Assembly: GCA_946885905.1 (NCBI GenBank)
Contig: CAMPHL010000108.1
Location: forward strand, 1-7,604
Length of the DNA: 7,604 nucleotides
Source of the DNA: an uncultured Pseudomonadota bacterium
GTDB lineage: Bacteria; Pseudomonadota; Gammaproteobacteria; Burkholderiales; Usitatibacteraceae
Direction: 5' to 3'
Positions 1 to 6,533 of this stretch are shown here, piece after piece. The stretch's first letter is position 1, and the number at the start of each line of letters is the position of its first letter. The notes under the pieces are model-generated. The model was not told the origin of the DNA, searched no databases, and saw only the letters and a program-made list of their open reading frames with translations. The position numbers and the translations under genes were made by a program.

Positions 1-453
1 CTTGGGCGAGGGGGCCACGATCACGGCGTTGCGCGCCTTGAGCGAGTTGATGATCTTGTTCGCAGGCGTGGCCGCCGGGTTGGTGGAGGGGGTCACCGCG
101 CACACGACCCCGACCGGCCGCGCGATCTCCACGATGCCGGCGGCGCGATCCTCGGAGATCACGCCCACCGTCTTCCTGCCGTGCAGGTCGCGCAGCAGGC
201 CGAGCGTCTTGCGATGGTTCTTGAGGACCTTGTCCTCGACGTTGCCGATGCCGGTGTCGCGCACGGCCAGCTGCGCGAGCTCGCGGTTGCGTCCGGGCTC
301 GAGGATCGCCCACGCGGCCGCGGCAACGAGCTCATCGATGCGCGCCTGGTCGTAATCGTCCGCGATGGCCTGCGCCGCGCGCGCACGCGCGACCAGGCCG
401 GCCACGAGGGCCGCGGCCTGCGATCGGGCCTCAGGGGCTTTGGGTCTGTCCAC
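1..453 (-). CDS. CoA-acylating aldehyde dehydrogenase, SauS-like (N-terminal part, runs off left edge)
   Basis: The 151 visible codons are the N-terminal part of an NAD(P)-dependent, CoA-acylating aldehyde dehydrogenase. The match is by recall to sulfoacetaldehyde dehydrogenase (SauS of Cupriavidus necator, sulfoacetaldehyde to sulfoacetyl-CoA) and related EutE/AdhE-type domains. Diagnostic stretches are the helix around residues 33-57 (DDYDQARIDELV), KNHRKTLGLLRDL at 78-90, and above all RPVGVVCAVTPSTNPAATP at 112-130 followed by NKIINSLKARNAVIVAPSP, the first half of the nucleotide-binding fold. The catalytic cysteine domain would lie beyond the edge. The GTG at 453-451 is the likely start: the family similarity begins soon after it, and a GAAAGG purine run lies upstream. 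It begins inside the tctA gene and overlaps its last 23 bases, which implies translational coupling. The family is confident; sulfoacetaldehyde specificity is inference, and acetaldehyde or another short aldehyde is possible. Confidence 0.85.
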   Translation of the reverse strand, partial: MDRPKAPEARSQAAALVAGLVARARAAQAIADDYDQARIDELVAAAAWAILEPGRNRELAQLAVRDTGIGNVEDKVLKNHRKTLGLLRDLHGRKTVGVISEDRAAGIVEIARPVGVVCAVTPSTNPAATPANKIINSLKARNAVIVAPSPK

Positions 454-1960
454 CGGAAGCTGCCTTTCTGAAGTGCGCGATGGCGGCCTTGATGATCGGC
501 CACGCCAGCCCCAGCGCGGCGAACGCCAGGATCGAGGCGCTGATCGGCCGCGTGAAGAACACGGTCCAGTCGTTGTCGAAGCTCACCATCGTGGTCATGA
601 AGCTCGTTTCCGCGATCGGGCCCAGGATCGTGCCGAGCACCATCGGGGCGAGGGGAAATTTGTAGCGCTCGAAGAGGAAGCCGATGAGGCCGAAGGCGGC
701 CATCACGTAAAGGTCCGGCAGGCTGTTCCTCTGCGCGAGCGCGCCCACGAAGCAGAACACCACCACGAAGGCGGAGACGATCGCCTCGGGCGCTTCGAGC
801 ACCTTGCAGAGCGGCCGGATCGCGAAGTACCCGAGGATGCACTTGCCGATGGTGGCCATCAGCACCGCGGCGAAGATGAGGTTGATGAGCTCGGGGCTCT
901 TGGTGAACACCTGCGGGCCCGGCTGGATGCCGTGCAGCAGGAACGCGGCCAGGATGATGGCCGTGGCGCCGCTGCCCGGAATGCCCATGGCGAGCAGCGG
1001 CACGAAGGCCCCGCCCACCGAAGCCGTGGCCGCCGCCTTCGCGGCGACGATGCCCTCGGGAGCGCCCTCGCCCAGCTTGTGCCGGGACTTGCCGTACTGG
1101 TTTTCGATGCCGTAGGCGATGAAGGAAGACACGGTCGCGCCCGCGCCAGGCACCACGCCCACGAGCAGGCCCGCGAGAGTTCCGCGCGCCAAGGTGGCCT
1201 TCATCCTCATCACCTCGACCCACCTCGGGAACGAGGTCGCGAAGCGCGCCTTGCCCTCCGTCTCCACTGCGCCCGAGGCGAATCCCGTGGACATGCGGGT
1301 GAGCACCTCGCCCACCCCATAGGCGCCCACCATCACGAGAAGGAACTCGAGGCCGTCCTGCAGGAACGGCAAGCCGAAGGCGAAGCGCTCCGCGCCGTAG
1401 ATGTCGTCGATCCCCACGGTGGCGATGAGCAGGCCCAGGCACAAGCTGATGAGCGCATTGACCATCGACGCGCCCGAGAGCGTCACCACGCTTGCCAATC
1501 CGAAGACCACGACCGCGAAGAACTCCGGCGTCGACAGCTTGAGCGCCACGGCGGCCAGCGGCTGCGTGAGCGCCACCATGAACGCCCACGACGCCACGCC
1601 GGCCACGAACGCCGCCACCAGCGCCCAGCCGAGCGCGAGCGCCGCTTCACCCCGGCGCGCCATCGCATAGCCGTCCCAGAGCAGCGGCACGTCCATGGGC
1701 TCCCCGGGGATGCGGAAGAGGATCGCGGTGATGGCGCCACCGTAGGTGCCGGCGACGTACATGGCGGTGAGCAGGACGAGCGCGGGCCCCACGCCCAGCT
1801 TGTAGGTGAACGGCAGGGCGAGGACCACGCCCATGACGAGAGTGAGCCCGGGCAGCACCGCCACGAGCATGCCCAGCACCAGCCCGATGGCGAGCACCAG
1901 GAGGTTCATCGGCGTGAGGATCGCGGCGAAACCGCCGCCCAGCCCTGCGAGGACCTCCAC
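431..1960 (-). CDS. tctA: Tripartite tricarboxylate transporter, large membrane subunit TctA
   Basis: Large permease subunit (509 aa, normal for the family) of a tripartite tricarboxylate transporter, a secondary importer that takes its organic-acid substrate from a periplasmic binding protein using an ion gradient. The chain is almost wholly hydrophobic with about a dozen membrane segments. It shows the two duplicated TctA signatures: PGLTLVMGVVLALP at 37-50 with AGTYGGAITAILFRIPGEP at 70-88, and VVPGAGATVSSFIAYG at 269-284 with PLLAMGIPGSGATAIIL at 321-337. The GTG at 1960 is chosen because translation upstream of it is arginine-rich shadow sequence, a GGAG lies seven bases before it, and its first base overlaps the tctB stop (TAGTG). 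The loop after the first PGEP reads MDVPLLWDGY, whereas citrate-type TctA as I recall it has a serine/threonine-rich stretch there, so a different substrate is plausible. The substrate cannot be read from sequence. Confidence 0.95.
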   Translation of the reverse strand: MEVLAGLGGGFAAILTPMNLLVLAIGLVLGMLVAVLPGLTLVMGVVLALPFTYKLGVGPALVLLTAMYVAGTYGGAITAILFRIPGEPMDVPLLWDGYAMARRGEAALALGWALVAAFVAGVASWAFMVALTQPLAAVALKLSTPEFFAVVVFGLASVVTLSGASMVNALISLCLGLLIATVGIDDIYGAERFAFGLPFLQDGLEFLLVMVGAYGVGEVLTRMSTGFASGAVETEGKARFATSFPRWVEVMRMKATLARGTLAGLLVGVVPGAGATVSSFIAYGIENQYGKSRHKLGEGAPEGIVAAKAAATASVGGAFVPLLAMGIPGSGATAIILAAFLLHGIQPGPQVFTKSPELINLIFAAVLMATIGKCILGYFAIRPLCKVLEAPEAIVSAFVVVFCFVGALAQRNSLPDLYVMAAFGLIGFLFERYKFPLAPMVLGTILGPIAETSFMTTMVSFDNDWTVFFTRPISASILAFAALGLAWPIIKAAIAHFRKAASGGQTQSP

Positions 1961-2529
1961 TAAGTCACTCCGAGCAGGCGCATCAGGCCGAGCGAAACTG
2001 CGCGAAACGGTCCCTCGCCCAGCGGCAGCGAGATGTAGGCGAGCTTGAGGAAGACCAGCGCGAGCGTGGCCGTGCCCACGAGGCTCACGACGACCGAAAC
2101 CACGGGCTTGCGCAGCCCCCCCACCCACGGGAACACCGCGAGGAAGACGGCGGTGGCGAGGAAGAAGCCCAGCCACGGCACGGCGAAGACGTAGGCGGCG
2201 ATGAGCGCGATGCCGCCGAAGAGCATCCGGTAGTTGTCGGGGGCGGGATCGTCGCGGTGCTCGCCCACCCGCGTGGCCGCCTCCTGCGCCGGCGGCAGAT
2301 CCGCGCTGGAAAGCAGGCCCTTGGCGTTGAACTCCGTGCGCACCACGAGCCGCTTCACGATCTCGTAGGCGCAGAGCAGCCCCATGAACACGATGATCGC
2401 CTTGGGCCAGACCGCCGGGCCGATGCGCCCGCCCGTGTCGACGTCGATGCGCGTCGCCGCCCAGTAGAGCAGGCAGGCGACGACGAGCATCACGGAGTGC
2501 GGCAGGACCCTCGGCAAACGCTCCCGCAC
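1960..2529 (-). CDS. tctB: Tripartite tricarboxylate transporter, small membrane subunit TctB
   Basis: Small membrane subunit (189 aa) of the same transporter. TctB proteins are poorly conserved and recognised mainly by four-helix layout and position between tctC and tctA; both fit here. Helices lie at about residues 11-26, 40-60, 103-135 (probably two, with the family-like FAVPWLGFFLATAVFL) and 142-165. A hydrophilic loop at 66-100 makes it slightly longer than many homologues. The motif GRIGPAVWPKAI at 34-45, just after the first helix, is typical of the family (G-P-x-x-W/F-P). The GTG start lies four bases after the tctC stop with a GAAGGG upstream; a second possible start is the ATG at residue 14, but that would cut off part of helix 1. 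The stop overlaps the tctA start by one base, so translation is probably coupled. Confidence 0.9.
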   Translation of the reverse strand: MRERLPRVLPHSVMLVVACLLYWAATRIDVDTGGRIGPAVWPKAIIVFMGLLCAYEIVKRLVVRTEFNAKGLLSSADLPPAQEAATRVGEHRDDPAPDNYRMLFGGIALIAAYVFAVPWLGFFLATAVFLAVFPWVGGLRKPVVSVVVSLVGTATLALVFLKLAYISLPLGEGPFRAVSLGLMRLLGVT

Positions 2530-2533
2530 GCGC

Positions 2534-3475
2534 TCAGCCCTTCGCGAGCCCCGCCTCGATGAGCTTCAGCTGCTCGGCGATGAACGGACCCGCCTTGTCG
2601 GCCGGGATGTAGCTGTCGGCGAAGGCAAGCTCGTCGGCGAGGTACTTCTTGAAGTCCTCCGACGTCGCGACCTTGTCGATCGCCGCCGACAGCACCTTCA
2701 CGTGCTCGGCACTGGTGCCGGCGCGCACGACGATCGAGCGGAACTGGCTGATGGCGAAGTTCACGCCGTACTTGGAGGCGAGCGGGGTCGATTCGTAGCC
2801 GGTCTGCGGCTTCTCGGCGAAGAAGAGGATCGGCCGCATCTGGTTGCTCTGCAGGAAGTTCTTGATGTCGCCCGCCTGCTCCACCAGCACGTCCGCGTGG
2901 CCGCCCAGGATCGAGGAGTAGCGCTCGCCGGGCTTCGCGAAAGGCACGCTCTTGAACTTCGAGCCCTTCTCGTTGAACTTGTTGACGTGCATCTCGTCGG
3001 GGCTGCCGAAGCCGGTGATGCCGCACTTGATCTCCTGCTTCTTCGAGTCGGCGAGCAGATCGTCGAAGGTCTTCCACTTCGCGTCCATCTTGACGAACAG
3101 GCCCGTGGGCTGCCGGATCATGACGCCCAGCGCGACGAGATCGGAGAGCTTGTAGCGGCCCTTGCCTCCGGCGAGCGTGCCCAGCGTATCGCCGATGAAG
3201 ACGCAGATCGTGTGGCCGTCGGGCGGGGCCGACAGGAGCTTGGCGGTGCCGGTATTGCCCGTGGCGCCCGGGACATTGACGATCGGGACCGAGACCTTGA
3301 GCACGGGCTCGAGCAGCGTGCCCACGCGGCGGGCGAGCTGGTCCGCGCCCCCGCCGGCGCCCCAGGGCACGATGAATTCCACGGGACGTGACGGAAAGGC
3401 CTGGGCGAATCCGAGCCGCGGCGCGACCGCGAGGGCCGAGCCAGCCAGCAAAAGCGAACGGCGCTTGTCTTGCAT
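2534..3475 (-). CDS. tctC: Periplasmic solute-binding protein of the TTT system, Bug/TctC family
   Basis: Periplasmic binding protein (313 aa) that captures the organic-anion substrate and delivers it to TctAB. The N-terminus has an export signal: MQDKRRSLLLAGSALAVAP, with predicted cleavage after GFAQA (residue 26). The twin arginine before the hydrophobic stretch resembles a Tat signal but lacks the full consensus. The mature protein opens with FPSRPVEFIVPWGAGGGADQ, followed by NVPGATGNTGTAKLLSAPPD at 67-86, which are the hallmark Bug-family segments lining the ligand pocket. A second-lobe GHADVLVEQAGDI segment lies at 192-204. The ATG at 3475 is chosen because an ideal ribosome-binding site precedes it and the signal peptide begins there; the longer reading to 3577 adds only proline-rich non-family sequence. 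It is the first gene of the operon. Bug proteins bind diverse carboxylates, and the ligand is unknown. Confidence 0.95.
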   Translation of the reverse strand: MQDKRRSLLLAGSALAVAPRLGFAQAFPSRPVEFIVPWGAGGGADQLARRVGTLLEPVLKVSVPIVNVPGATGNTGTAKLLSAPPDGHTICVFIGDTLGTLAGGKGRYKLSDLVALGVMIRQPTGLFVKMDAKWKTFDDLLADSKKQEIKCGITGFGSPDEMHVNKFNEKGSKFKSVPFAKPGERYSSILGGHADVLVEQAGDIKNFLQSNQMRPILFFAEKPQTGYESTPLASKYGVNFAISQFRSIVVRAGTSAEHVKVLSAAIDKVATSEDFKKYLADELAFADSYIPADKAGPFIAEQLKLIEAGLAKG

Positions 3476-3480
3476 GGTGT

Positions 3481-3488
3481 CCTCCTCC
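3481..3488 (-). promoter_or_regulatory. Strong Shine-Dalgarno site of tctC
   Basis: Read on the minus strand, GGAGGAGG lies five bases before the tctC ATG. It is much the strongest ribosome-binding site in the window and decides the tctC start against the longer upstream reading. It fits high expression of the binding protein relative to the membrane subunits, whose GTG starts have weaker sites. Confidence 0.8.
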
Positions 3489-3558
3489 GGGGGTTTGGGC
3501 CCATGATGCCATGCGGGCGGCGCGGTTGACAGGGGGCGCAACACCTGCGAGCTTTCGG

Positions 3559-3568
3559 ATTCCGGAAT
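3559..3568. promoter_or_regulatory. Perfect 10-bp palindrome, candidate operator
   Basis: ATTCCGGAAT reads the same on both strands and sits in the middle of the AT-richer part of the divergent gap, about 30 bases before the exporter start. It is followed by a T run and a second TTCC, giving partly nested symmetry. A dimeric regulator binding here could control both divergent units. No regulator gene lies in the window, so the role is inference from position and symmetry. Confidence 0.35.
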
Positions 3569-3591
3569 TTTTTCCACCGTCCTCCGAAACC

Positions 3592-4344
3592 GTGCTCTCC
3601 CTTTCAGGGCTGCAGCTGGCGCTGCTCGCCGCCGGCGCCGCGGCCGGCGGCGCGATCTTCGGAATGATCGGTTTCGCGTTCGGGATCGTGTTGTCCGTGT
3701 TCATCCACCACGGCTTCGCCGCCGCGGACGTGGTGTTCATGGTGGTGGCCGGGAGCATCGTGCTCAACCTGGGGGTGCTGCCCAAGTTCGCGCGGGAGAT
3801 TCGCTGGCGCGCGGCGCTGCCCTACCTCGGCGGCGCCACGCTCGGGATGCCGCTGGGGCTGTGGCTGCTCGCCATCCTCGATGCGCGCACGATCCGGCTC
3901 TTCGTGGGCGCGCTTGTCGTCGCCTACGGCCTCTTCGCCCTTCGCCAGCAATCGCGCGAGCCGTTCCGCATTGCCGGTGCGTACGGGAAGGCGGTCGACA
4001 CCAGCATCGGCTTCGTGGGGGGAGTGATCGGCGGCGTCTCCGGCCTCGGGCCGCTTGTCCCCGGTGTCTGGTACGGACTACGCGGGCTCACCAAGATGGA
4101 GCAGCGCGCGCTCACGACGCCCTTCGGGCTCTGGGTGCAGGGCCTCATGGCGGCGTGGCTCCTGGTGAGCGGATGGGTGAGCCGCCAGGCGATCGAAGGC
4201 CTGGCGGTGGCCACGCCCGTGATGCTGCTCGCCTCGTACCTCGGACTGAAAGTATTCGATCGCATCAGCACGTCGGCATTCCAGCGCATCGTGGTGATTC
4301 TGGCGATCCTCGGGGCGCTGGCGTTGATCGCCAAGCAGCTATGA
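3592..4344 (+). CDS. TauE/SafE-family membrane anion exporter
   Basis: Integral membrane protein of 250 aa, the usual size for the TauE/SafE (DUF81) family, whose characterised members are proposed to export sulfite or sulfoacetate or to move other small anions. About seven to eight helices are visible. The family's internal duplication shows as GAAAGGAIFGMIGFAFGIV at 15-33 and GFVGGVIGGVSGLGPLVPGVW at 130-150; each is a glycine-rich re-entrant-type segment opening one half. The C-terminal VFDRISTSAFQRIVVILAIL (211-230) is the typical last arginine-helix unit. The GTG at 3592 is chosen because helix 1 starts seven residues later; the ATG at 3511 or TTG at 3526 would add a non-family extension. 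No clear ribosome-binding site supports any of them. The stop overlaps the next gene's start (ATGA), so the two are one transcription unit. Sulfite as substrate is inference from family and context. Confidence 0.88.
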   Translation: MLSLSGLQLALLAAGAAAGGAIFGMIGFAFGIVLSVFIHHGFAAADVVFMVVAGSIVLNLGVLPKFAREIRWRAALPYLGGATLGMPLGLWLLAILDARTIRLFVGALVVAYGLFALRQQSREPFRIAGAYGKAVDTSIGFVGGVIGGVSGLGPLVPGVWYGLRGLTKMEQRALTTPFGLWVQGLMAAWLLVSGWVSRQAIEGLAVATPVMLLASYLGLKVFDRISTSAFQRIVVILAILGALALIAKQL

Positions 4345-5429
4345 AAGCGTCGTCACCCCGGGGCAGGCCGGGGCCCGATCTCCGAGCCTGGCTCCTGCGC
4401 CTGCCCCTCGTCACCCCCTACAAGCTCGCCTTCGGTTCCGTCGAAGCGCTCGATACGATCGTGGTCCACGTCGACAACCAGGGCGTGGAGGGATTCGGCG
4501 AAGCCACGCTGCTTACCGGCTACACCGACGAGACGATCGCCGCGACCTGGGAGAAGACCGTCGCTCTCCTGGAGGCTGCTCGCTCGCCCGGCTTCGACCT
4601 CGCGGCCGCGCTCGACAGCCTGGACGGCAAGCACCCCTTCCTCACCACGGCCTTCCGCACCGCGCTCGAGATGGCGGACAACGATCCGCGGCTCTCGCTG
4701 GATGCGCCCACGCAGGTACCGATCCTCGGATTGCTGCAGGGCAGCTCGGGGGAGCACATGCAAAGGGAAGCCGACAAGCTCGTGGCCCATGGCTACGGCA
4801 CGGTCAAGGTGAAGGTCGGCTTCGATCCCGCGGCGGATGCGGAGGTTGTCCGGTGGGCGCAGGAGGCCGTTGCGGGCCGTGCGCGCATCCGCATCGACGC
4901 CAACCAGGGCTTCGACGCCGCACAGGCGATCGACTTCGTCTCGCGGCTCTCGAACGAATCGATCGAGCTCTTCGAGCAGCCATGTGCCGCGGGCGATTGG
5001 GAGGCGCACATGGAGGTGCTGCCCGCCGCCCGCGACCGCGGCATCGCGCTCATGCTCGACGAGTCGATCTACAGCCTGCGCGAGATCGAGCGGGCTGCCG
5101 AGCTCGGTGCGGCGGCCTACATCAAGGTGAAGCTGATGAAGTTCTCCGGCCTTTCACGGCTGGAGGACTCGATTCGCCGCATTCGCGAGCTTGGCATGCG
5201 CCCGGTGCTCGGCAACGGTGTGGCTGCGGACGTGGGCTGCTGGATGGAGGCCTGCATCGCCGCTCGGTGCATCGACAATGCCGGTGAGATGAACGGGTTC
5301 CTCAAGCCCCGCGAGCGGCTGATGGCCGACGAGCTCGTGTTCGCCCATGGAGCCATCCAGCTCGCGGCCCGGTGGCGGCCTCGACTGGATGTGGCCGGGA
5401 TCGAACGGCTGGCCATCGCGCGAGCCTGA
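4341..5429 (+). CDS. Enolase-superfamily enzyme, mandelate racemase/muconate lactonizing type
   Basis: A 362-aa enolase-superfamily enzyme with the capping domain (about 15-125) and the barrel (about 125-335). These enzymes remove a proton next to a carboxylate with Mg2+ help, giving racemisation, epimerisation, dehydration or cycloisomerisation. The muconate lactonizing subgroup set is complete: catalytic lysine pair VKVKVG (K156 and K158), metal ligands D186 in RIDANQGF, E212 in ELFEQP and D240 in MLDES, and the opposite-face lysine in KVKLMKFSG (probably K264). Strand 7 carries GNGVAADVG at 291-299. The KLMK motif resembles dipeptide epimerases, but the DxD that binds the dipeptide amino group in that family is not seen: the matching stretch reads EMNGFLKP (316-323). 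The ATG overlaps the exporter stop. The first 14 residues are probably disordered. The reaction is unknown; acid-sugar dehydration, racemisation and cycloisomerisation all remain possible. Confidence 0.88.
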   Translation: MKASSPRGRPGPDLRAWLLRLPLVTPYKLAFGSVEALDTIVVHVDNQGVEGFGEATLLTGYTDETIAATWEKTVALLEAARSPGFDLAAALDSLDGKHPFLTTAFRTALEMADNDPRLSLDAPTQVPILGLLQGSSGEHMQREADKLVAHGYGTVKVKVGFDPAADAEVVRWAQEAVAGRARIRIDANQGFDAAQAIDFVSRLSNESIELFEQPCAAGDWEAHMEVLPAARDRGIALMLDESIYSLREIERAAELGAAAYIKVKLMKFSGLSRLEDSIRRIRELGMRPVLGNGVAADVGCWMEACIAARCIDNAGEMNGFLKPRERLMADELVFAHGAIQLAARWRPRLDVAGIERLAIARA

Positions 5430-5435
5430 GGGCGA

Positions 5436-5765
5436 TCAGTGCGCGCCGGCGATCAGGTAGACCCAGCCGATCGCGGCGAAGACCATGGAGGCCAGCGACA
5501 AGGCGATCAGCTTCCATAACGGGTGGCTCATCAACCGGAACAGCGCCCAGCCGGCCAGGGCAAGCGCGAGCAGGCCCATCGTTCCGATGAAGGCCATGCC
5601 GCCCGGGGAAAGGCTGCTCACCGTGAGGTCGACGGAGAAGACCAGGATTTCCATGAGCGCCGCCAGGAGAACCGGCATCAGCAAGACCGCGATGCCAATA
5701 CGCGCGTAGCGGGCGCTGCTCGCGGAATAGATTTCGAGTGGGGTCTCCATTTTTGAGTCGGGCAT
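5436..5765 (-). CDS. Small membrane protein with three predicted helices, unknown function
   Basis: I do not recognise a family. The 109-aa product has a polar N-terminus (about 21 residues) followed by three hydrophobic helices at about 22-44, 57-77 and 85-106, with positive charges around residues 20-22 and R77/K85, and a very short tail. It is probably an inner-membrane protein. The first ATG (5765) is chosen because an AAGGGGG ribosome-binding site lies five bases before it; the second ATG, at residue 6, has none. It is the last gene of a leftward three-gene cluster, 34 bases after the DUF2200 gene, and converges on the enolase-superfamily gene with only six bases between the two stops. 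No terminator is visible in that gap. Confidence 0.75.
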   Translation of the reverse strand: MPDSKMETPLEIYSASSARYARIGIAVLLMPVLLAALMEILVFSVDLTVSSLSPGGMAFIGTMGLLALALAGWALFRLMSHPLWKLIALSLASMVFAAIGWVYLIAGAH

Positions 5766-5799
5766 GCGTTCCCCCTTTTTGCGCCGACATGAGGTGCAG

Positions 5800-6150
5800 C
5801 TACGAACGAAGGATGCTCTCCATCGGCTTTCCCTTCGCGAGCTCGTCGACCAGCTTGTCCAGGTAGCGGATCTTGCGCATGAGCGGATCCTCGACCTCCT
5901 CCACCCGCACGCCGCATACGATGCCCTCGATGAGCGAGCTGTTCGGATGGATGGCGGGCGCCTCGGAGAAGAACGCCTCGAAATCGACTCCCTTCTCGAT
6001 CTGTTTGCGCAGCCCGGTTGCGGTATAGCCGGTCAACCAGCAGATGACCCGGTCGACCTCGGCCTTGGTGCGATTCTTGCGCTCCGCCTTCTGGACGTAC
6101 ATCGGATAGACCTTGGCGAAAGGCGTGGAGAAGATGCGATGTGCCGGCAT
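5800..6150 (-). CDS. DUF2200 family protein
   Basis: A 116-aa soluble protein of the DUF2200 family, recognised by recall from its nearly family-wide opening: [20 protein letters not shown] (4-23), then [18 protein letters not shown] (25-42), and the later segment [20 protein letters not shown] (66-85). The family contains small single-domain proteins of unknown function. The charged C-terminus ends in [20 protein letters not shown], as expected for the full domain, so the gene is intact. The ATG at 6150 follows the upstream stop by two bases and has GAGGG seven bases before it; the much longer open reading upstream is an arginine-rich shadow of the neighbouring gene. It is the middle gene of the leftward cluster and is probably translationally coupled to the membrane protein gene before it. 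No function can be assigned. Confidence 0.88.
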   Translation of the reverse strand: MPAHRIFSTPFAKVYPMYVQKAERKNRTKAEVDRVICWLTGYTATGLRKQIEKGVDFEAFFSEAPAIHPNSSLIEGIVCGVRVEEVEDPLMRKIRYLDKLVDELAKGKPMESILRS

Positions 6151-6152
6151 GG

Positions 6153-6533
6153 TCAGGCCCTCTGGCGCGGCTTCGAGCGCGCATGCAGCACCGAGAGCAC
6201 CGCGGCGGCTGCGAACGGGATCGCGAAGCCCATTGCCGCGCTGCCGTTGATGGAGGCCATGTAGGAAGCGCCGGCTGCGGCGACGAGGAACACCGCGATT
6301 CCCGCGAACATTCCCGTGACGAGCTGCGCCGCCCTGGTCCTGCCCGGGTTGCGGAAGAACATGTGCAGCAGCGCGAACGCGATCGCCGAAGCGGGTATGC
6401 CGCCGTACACGCCCCCGAGCACGCCGAAGAACACGAAGTAGCAGCCGAAGCTCTGGCATGCCCCAGCCGAATTGAAGGATGCATGGGCCGCCTGGGGCAC
6501 GAGGAACACGAGAGCCCAGCCCGGGATCCGCAT
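6153..6533 (-). CDS. Small membrane protein with N-terminal export signal, unknown function
   Basis: I do not recognise a family. The product (126 aa) starts with a hydrophobic segment ending in PQAAHA before SF (residues 13-20), which looks like a signal-peptidase site. Two cysteines follow, C26 and C31, in GACQSFGC, and could form a small disulfide loop outside the membrane. Then come helices at about 32-60, 70-91 and 99-117, and a basic tail (KPRQRA). The second ATG, at 6533, is preferred over the one at 6551 because GAGGA lies six bases upstream of it, while the first has no convincing site. It heads the leftward cluster, is divergent from the dioxygenase gene with 54 bases between starts, and its stop is two bases from the DUF2200 start. 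Confidence 0.72.
   Translation of the reverse strand: MRIPGWALVFLVPQAAHASFNSAGACQSFGCYFVFFGVLGGVYGGIPASAIAFALLHMFFRNPGRTRAAQLVTGMFAGIAVFLVAAAGASYMASINGSAAMGFAIPFAAAAVLSVLHARSKPRQRA

Larger units (their letters stand above)
3476..3591. promoter_or_regulatory. Divergent control region between the tctCBA operon and the TauE-type exporter gene
   Basis: This 116-base gap must hold promoters for both the leftward transporter operon and the rightward exporter-enolase pair. On the plus strand there is a perfect -35 hexamer, TTGACA, at 3526-3531, but nothing 16-18 bases further resembles TATAAT well, so an activator-dependent or non-sigma70 promoter is possible. On the minus strand a CATCAT hexamer (3501-3506) could be a poor -10 but lacks a good -35. 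Contrast is local: the segment 3550-3580 is AT-richer than its surroundings and contains the palindrome listed separately. The boundary on the right depends on the exporter start, which is not marked by a clear ribosome-binding site. Confidence 0.45.

Noticed and set aside
159..1589. 476-codon minus-strand frame overlapping tctA and the dehydrogenase
   Set aside because: Arginine- and glycine-rich shadow in the third frame; both real genes are in the other two frames and show family motifs.
365..1963. 532-codon open frame on the plus strand, antisense to tctA
   Set aside because: Composition is dominated by H, R, E, G and A with no hydrophobic core or family motif; it is the usual antisense shadow of a GC-rich gene, while the minus strand gives a clear TctA.
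3388..3591. N-terminal extension of the TauE/SafE protein
   Set aside because: The extra 68 residues lie over the start of the divergent tctC gene and look like shadow sequence; the family domain begins just after the GTG at 3592. A shorter extension from the ATG at 3511 cannot be fully excluded.
2490..3785. 431-codon minus-strand frame covering tctC and the divergent gap
   Set aside because: Runs out of frame with tctC and across both divergent starts; low-complexity arginine-rich product without recognisable domains.
3861..4340. N-terminal extension of the enolase-superfamily protein
   Set aside because: It lies entirely within the exporter gene in another frame and is arginine-rich; the ATG at 4341 with ATGA overlap fits the family length.
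4353..5009. 218-codon minus-strand frame antisense to the enolase-superfamily gene
   Set aside because: Shadow frame with R/E/G-rich composition; the plus strand has all catalytic residues of a known superfamily.
5431..5456. Direct repeat GGCGATCAG at 5431-5439 and 5448-5456
   Set aside because: Nine bases, partly coding for the end of the small membrane protein; at this base composition one such pair is easily chance, and there is no third copy to suggest an array.
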